A stretch of DNA of 64,000 nucleotides, taken from NCBI RefSeq assembly GCF_001507435.1, contig NZ_LMWH01000037.1, positions 1 to 64,000 of the forward strand. The letters are read 5' to 3'. The DNA comes from Streptomyces sp. NRRL F-5122 (lineage in GTDB: Bacteria > Actinomycetota > Actinomycetes > Streptomycetales > Streptomycetaceae). This document shows, one piece after another, positions 61,174 to 64,000 of the stretch. Below the pieces are notes generated by a model that ran no database searches, was not told where the DNA came from, and saw only the letters and a list, made by a program, of their open reading frames with translations. The position numbers and the translations under genes are program-made. The number at the start of each line of letters is the position of its first letter. Position 1 is the stretch's first letter.

Positions 61174-62019
61174 GTGAGCGAGACCGTACCCGTCACCCGC
61201 ACCGTCGATCACGGCGTCGCCAAGCTGATGCCCGACGTCGACCGGGAGCAGGCCTGGCTGCTCACGGTGGACGGGGCGCCGCAGTCGTACGTCGACCTCG
61301 ACGAGCCGACGCATCTGGAGTTCGAGTACGCACAACGGCTCGGGCATGTGCTCGACACGGTCACGCCGCCGGGGCGGCCCCTCGACGTGCTGCACCTGGG
61401 CGGGGGAGCGCTCACCCTGCCGAGGTATGTGGCGGCGACCCGGCCCGGCTCCCGGCAGGACGTCGTCGAGGCCGACCGGGCCCTGCTGGAACTCGTCGTG
61501 GAGCATCTGCCCCTGCTCGCGGGCTCCGGCATCACGCTGCACCCGGCCGATGCCCGAGCCTGGCTGGAAGCCGCTCCACCGGACTGCGCCGACATGGTGA
61601 TCGCGGACGTCTTCGGCGGCTCCCGCGTGCCCGCCCATCTGACGACGGTGGCGTACGCGCGCGCCGCGGAACGGGTGCTGCGTCCGGACGGCGTCTATCT
61701 GGCGAACCTGGCCGACGCTGCGCCCTTCGGCTTCCTGCGCTCCCAACTCGCCACGTTCGCCGAGGTCTTCGAGGAACTCGCACTGATCGCCGAGCCGAGC
61801 GTGCTGCGGGGACGGCGCTTCGGCAACGCCGTGCTCATCGCCGCCCACCGGGCGCTCGACGTCGCGCCCCTGTCCCGCCGCACCGCTGCGGACGCCTTCC
61901 CGGCCCGTGTCGAACACGGCGACGCGCTGCGGGACTTCATGGGTGACGCCGGGCCCGTGCACGACGAGAACGCGGTCCCGTCGCCGGAACCGCCCGACGG
62001 GGCCTTCACCATCGGCTGA
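61174..62019 (+). CDS. Spermidine-synthase-like methyltransferase-fold protein
   Basis: Protein of 281 aa with the polyamine-synthase Rossmann fold: SYVDLDEPTHLEFEYAQRL, DVLHLGGGALTLPRYVAATRPGS and VVEADRALLELV, followed by MVIADVFGGSRVPAHLTTVAY. The Asp-x-x-Gly-type gatekeepers of true spermidine synthases are not all seen, and there is no fused membrane half as in the MFS/spermidine synthase proteins. The substrate is unknown. GGAGGG precedes the GTG at 61174. It follows tuf3 by 117 nt and ends at a strong terminator. Confidence 0.85.
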   Translation: MSETVPVTRTVDHGVAKLMPDVDREQAWLLTVDGAPQSYVDLDEPTHLEFEYAQRLGHVLDTVTPPGRPLDVLHLGGGALTLPRYVAATRPGSRQDVVEADRALLELVVEHLPLLAGSGITLHPADARAWLEAAPPDCADMVIADVFGGSRVPAHLTTVAYARAAERVLRPDGVYLANLADAAPFGFLRSQLATFAEVFEELALIAEPSVLRGRRFGNAVLIAAHRALDVAPLSRRTAADAFPARVEHGDALRDFMGDAGPVHDENAVPSPEPPDGAFTIG

Positions 62020-62034
62020 CGGCGGCTCGACCAC

Positions 62035-62066
62035 CACCGGGTGCCACGGCCGAGCGGCACCCGGTG
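62035..62066. terminator. Bidirectional terminator between the spermidine-synthase-like and membrane-protein genes
   Basis: Perfect 11-bp stem CACCGGGTGCC (62035-62045) with GGCACCCGGTG (62056-62066), 10-nt loop, in the convergent gap. Confidence 0.85.
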
Positions 62067-62073
62067 CGCGGGC

Positions 62074-63078
62074 TCAGGACGCCGTCGGGTCGCCGTGCAG
62101 GCGTACCGTGCTCAGGATCTTCAAGATCGTCGCGTCCGGGACCTCGTCCTTCACGCCCGTGGCGCCGTACAGGCTCCATGCGACGAAGTCGCCGGCGGAG
62201 TTCTTGAACCCGAACGTGACGGCCTTGCCGTCGGAGGCGCACTTGCCCTTCTGGGGCGTGTTCTTGGACCGGGCCCAGGCGATGCTGCCCTGTATGCCCG
62301 CCGCGGTGGTGTAGGGCTTGGCCTTCTTGTCGAAGGTGATGCTCTTCTTGTCCGGCTGCGTGTAACCGCCGTACACCCACCAGGCCACCTGGTTCACCGC
62401 CACCTCATCGGTGGACTTGGCCCCGCTCGCGCCCTTGGTCCCGGTCCCGGCAAGCGCCTTGTCGTCGGTCTGCCCGTCCTTGTTGTCGTCGGACGTGCAC
62501 CACTTCTCCTTGAGGAACGCCGGCGCGGACATGGTGATCAGCGGCTTTCCCTCGGCCTTGGGATTGTCGTCCTCGAACCCGATCAACAGCCCGGGCGACT
62601 TCACGTCCCACTCCGGCGGGACGTCGAAGGCCGTGCCCCACTTGGGGTTGACGACGACTTTCCAGCCCGGGACGGTCGGCTTCTCGCTCTCGCCGCCGCG
62701 CGGGTTGTCGGACGCGGACGTCGAAGGCGTCGCGCTCTGGGGGGCACTTGCCGACGGCTTGTCGTCGCCCCCGGCCTTGTCGTCCTTGTCGCCTCCGAGG
62801 ACCAGGAAAGCCGTGACGCCCGCGGTGACGACGACGGCCGCCGCCGCCACGATCGCGACGACCTTGGTCCGGTTGCCGCCGCCCCCGCCGCCCGGCGGCT
62901 GCGGTGCGCCCACGGGCGTGGGCGGCCCCCATTGCGGCCCGCCGGGCTGCTGGTACGGGTTGGGCTGCTGATAACCCGGCTGCTGATACGGGTTCGGCTG
63001 CTGGTACCCCGGCTGCTGGTAGGGGTTCTGGTTCTGCGGGTTCTGCTCGCCCCCGGGCGGCTGCTGTCCTGGCCACAT
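62074..63078 (-). CDS. Membrane-anchored protein with Pro/Gln-rich cytoplasmic arm
   Basis: Protein of 334 aa. Residues 1-60 are Pro/Gln/Tyr/Asn-rich with NPYQQPGYQQP repeats. A transmembrane helix (VVAIVAAAAVVVTAGVTAFLVLGG) follows, then a Ser/Asp/Lys-rich linker and an extracytoplasmic ~190-aa domain (WKVVVNPKWGTAFDVPPEWDVKSPGLLIGFEDD; WCTSDDNKDGQTDDKALAG). The layout is typical of actinobacterial surface proteins with kinase-docking-like tails, but no defined function is known. The start ATG 63078 follows a weak ribosome site; a slightly longer N-terminus is possible. Confidence 0.78.
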   Translation of the reverse strand: MWPGQQPPGGEQNPQNQNPYQQPGYQQPNPYQQPGYQQPNPYQQPGGPQWGPPTPVGAPQPPGGGGGGNRTKVVAIVAAAAVVVTAGVTAFLVLGGDKDDKAGGDDKPSASAPQSATPSTSASDNPRGGESEKPTVPGWKVVVNPKWGTAFDVPPEWDVKSPGLLIGFEDDNPKAEGKPLITMSAPAFLKEKWCTSDDNKDGQTDDKALAGTGTKGASGAKSTDEVAVNQVAWWVYGGYTQPDKKSITFDKKAKPYTTAAGIQGSIAWARSKNTPQKGKCASDGKAVTFGFKNSAGDFVAWSLYGATGVKDEVPDATILKILSTVRLHGDPTAS

Positions 63079-63304
63079 GGGCCATAACCCTAGTGCCGCC
63101 TGTGACACGTTTCGGTCACTGCCCATCGTCAGACCCGTACCGGAAAAGGGGAGTTGAGCGCATCGACGCACACCGGGAGCCGCGGGGCCCGGGCGGCGGT
63201 CCGCACGGTCGCGCCGGGCGTCCGCCCGCCGCGCCCCGACGGCCGCACGCCGATCCACTTCGAGGCCCGGTACGTGATCGGTCCGGCCCCTGGCCAGAGG
63301 TCGC

Positions 63305-63320
63305 TACCCATGGGTAACAT
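63305..63320 (+). promoter_or_regulatory. Palindrome and -10 region of the thioesterase gene
   Basis: TACCCATGGGTA is a 12-bp perfect palindrome (63305-63316), and TAACAT (63315-63320) is a possible -10 hexamer 7 nt before the ATG, so the mRNA may be leaderless and the palindrome an operator. Confidence 0.35.
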
Positions 63321-63326
63321 CCAGCC

Positions 63327-63779
63327 ATGAGCGCAGACCAGACGTCGATCGGCGACATGCTCGCCGCCACGGTGCCGATGGCCAGGACCCTCAACCTGGA
63401 GTTCCTGGAGACCACGCCGGAGAAGGCCGTGGTGGCCCTGCCGGACCAGGGCGAGTTCCACAACCACGTCGGTGGACCGCACGCCGGTGCGATGTTCACG
63501 CTGGGCGAGTCGGCGAGCGGCGCGATCGTGCTGGCCGCTTTCGGTGAGCAGCTGTCGCGTGCCGTGCCGCTGGCCGTGAGTGCCGAGATCGCCTACAAGA
63601 AGCTTGCGATGGGCCCCGTCACCGCGACCGCGACGCTCGGCCGCCCCGCCGCCGAGATCGTCGCCGAACTCGACGCCGGCCGGCGCCCCGAGTTCCCCGT
63701 CACCATCACGATCCGACGCGGGGACGGCGCCGTGACCGGCGAGATGACGGTCGTCTGGACCCTGCGCCCCAACAGCTGA
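63327..63779 (+). CDS. PaaI/DUF4442-type thioesterase
   Basis: Protein of 150 aa with the hot-dog fold: TVPMARTLNLEFLETTPEKAVVALPDQGEFHNHVGGPHAGAMFTLGESASG, with the Asn-His-x-Gly-x2-His region at the active site, then AEIAYKKLAMGPVTATATLG. It probably hydrolyses acyl-CoA thioesters; the substrate is unknown. No ribosome site is seen and the gene is likely leaderless. It ends at a strong terminator. Confidence 0.87.
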   Translation: MSADQTSIGDMLAATVPMARTLNLEFLETTPEKAVVALPDQGEFHNHVGGPHAGAMFTLGESASGAIVLAAFGEQLSRAVPLAVSAEIAYKKLAMGPVTATATLGRPAAEIVAELDAGRRPEFPVTITIRRGDGAVTGEMTVVWTLRPNS

Positions 63780-63800
63780 CACGACCGCACAGGACACCGA

Positions 63801-63840
63801 AGGGCCCCGACCGGGGGAGACGACTCCCGGACGGGGCCCT
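63801..63840 (+). terminator. Terminator of the thioesterase gene
   Basis: Perfect 9-bp stem AGGGCCCCG (63801-63809) with CGGGGCCCT (63832-63840), an inner GGGGA/TCCC pairing, then TTCTG. The remaining bases to 64000 hold no supported gene. Confidence 0.85.
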
Positions 63841-64000
63841 TCTGTGTGACGGCGCAGGACTCCATGACGGGCACCGGCCCGCGCATCCGCCGTCGTACGA
63901 CCGCCCGTTTCTCTTGCGGGCCGGGGCATCCGACCCCGCCCCACCACCCGTTACAGCTTGGTCATGGGTTGAGCCAACCGCCATGACCTGTGGGCGCCAT

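Noticed and set aside
63841..64000. Open frames in the last 160 nt
   Set aside because: No codon bias, family similarity or ribosome site; the next gene probably starts beyond the window.

Overview
The window is a high-GC actinobacterial chromosome segment, almost certainly Streptomyces. The evidence is very high third-position GC, GTG and leaderless starts, Tat-exported lipoproteins, a second EF-Tu gene of the tuf3 type, and a gene order that I recall, from memory and unchecked, resembling the S. coelicolor SCO1389-SCO1320 region. It opens with the 3' end of a 5S rRNA and the terminator of an rRNA operon. I see no IS element, phage, CRISPR array or tRNA; this looks like conserved core-to-arm chromosome and not a genomic island.

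0-14.3 kb is a conserved cell-envelope and central-metabolism block: a CDP-alcohol phosphatidyltransferase, a sugar-nucleotidyltransferase/phosphomannomutase-like fusion, DUF881-Sbp-DUF881, a GarA/OdhI-type FHA protein, a MerR regulator (FtsR-like), a DUF151 protein, a second MerR regulator, DNA polymerase IV, a PRC-barrel protein, and gcvP behind a tandem glycine riboswitch. The order parallels the pgsA2-garA-gcvB block of mycobacteria, with gcvH missing here.

14.3-32.7 kb holds stand-alone metabolic and regulatory genes: DUF5999, a glutamate-cysteine-ligase-like enzyme, a CPBP protease, PhzF, a vanillin-type aldehyde dehydrogenase, PadR, SRPBCC, a Clp-N protein, three EamA transporters, two FMN-split-barrel proteins divergent from a MocR regulator, LysR, another split-barrel protein, a frameshifted isochorismatase-fold gene and a Rieske lipoprotein. 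Several divergent pairs carry clear inverted or direct repeats between them.

33-52 kb holds a Tat-exported PL10 pectate-lyase-like protein divergent from a Tat-exported serine beta-lactamase-fold protein, a HipA-like kinase/DUF3037 pair, two SDR genes, a peptide-type solute-binding lipoprotein, uracil-DNA glycosylase, a TetR/FAD-monooxygenase divergent pair with two matching operators, a Gfo/Idh/MocA oxidoreductase, apolipoprotein N-acyltransferase and small secreted or hypothetical proteins. dinB and ung both carry a TTGTCAGTGG-N7-(T/C)A-type promoter like the RecA-independent (PafBC/ClpR) DNA-damage promoter.

52-64 kb holds UppP, a three-gene carbohydrate cassette (Gfo/Idh/MocA, DUF6807/PmoA, cupin) with a LacI-type palindrome at its promoter, HxlR, thiolase, a VTT-domain membrane protein, the tuf3-type EF-Tu, a spermidine-synthase-like protein, a Pro/Gln-rich membrane protein and a PaaI-type thioesterase. 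Most convergent gene ends are marked by strong perfect-stem terminators.
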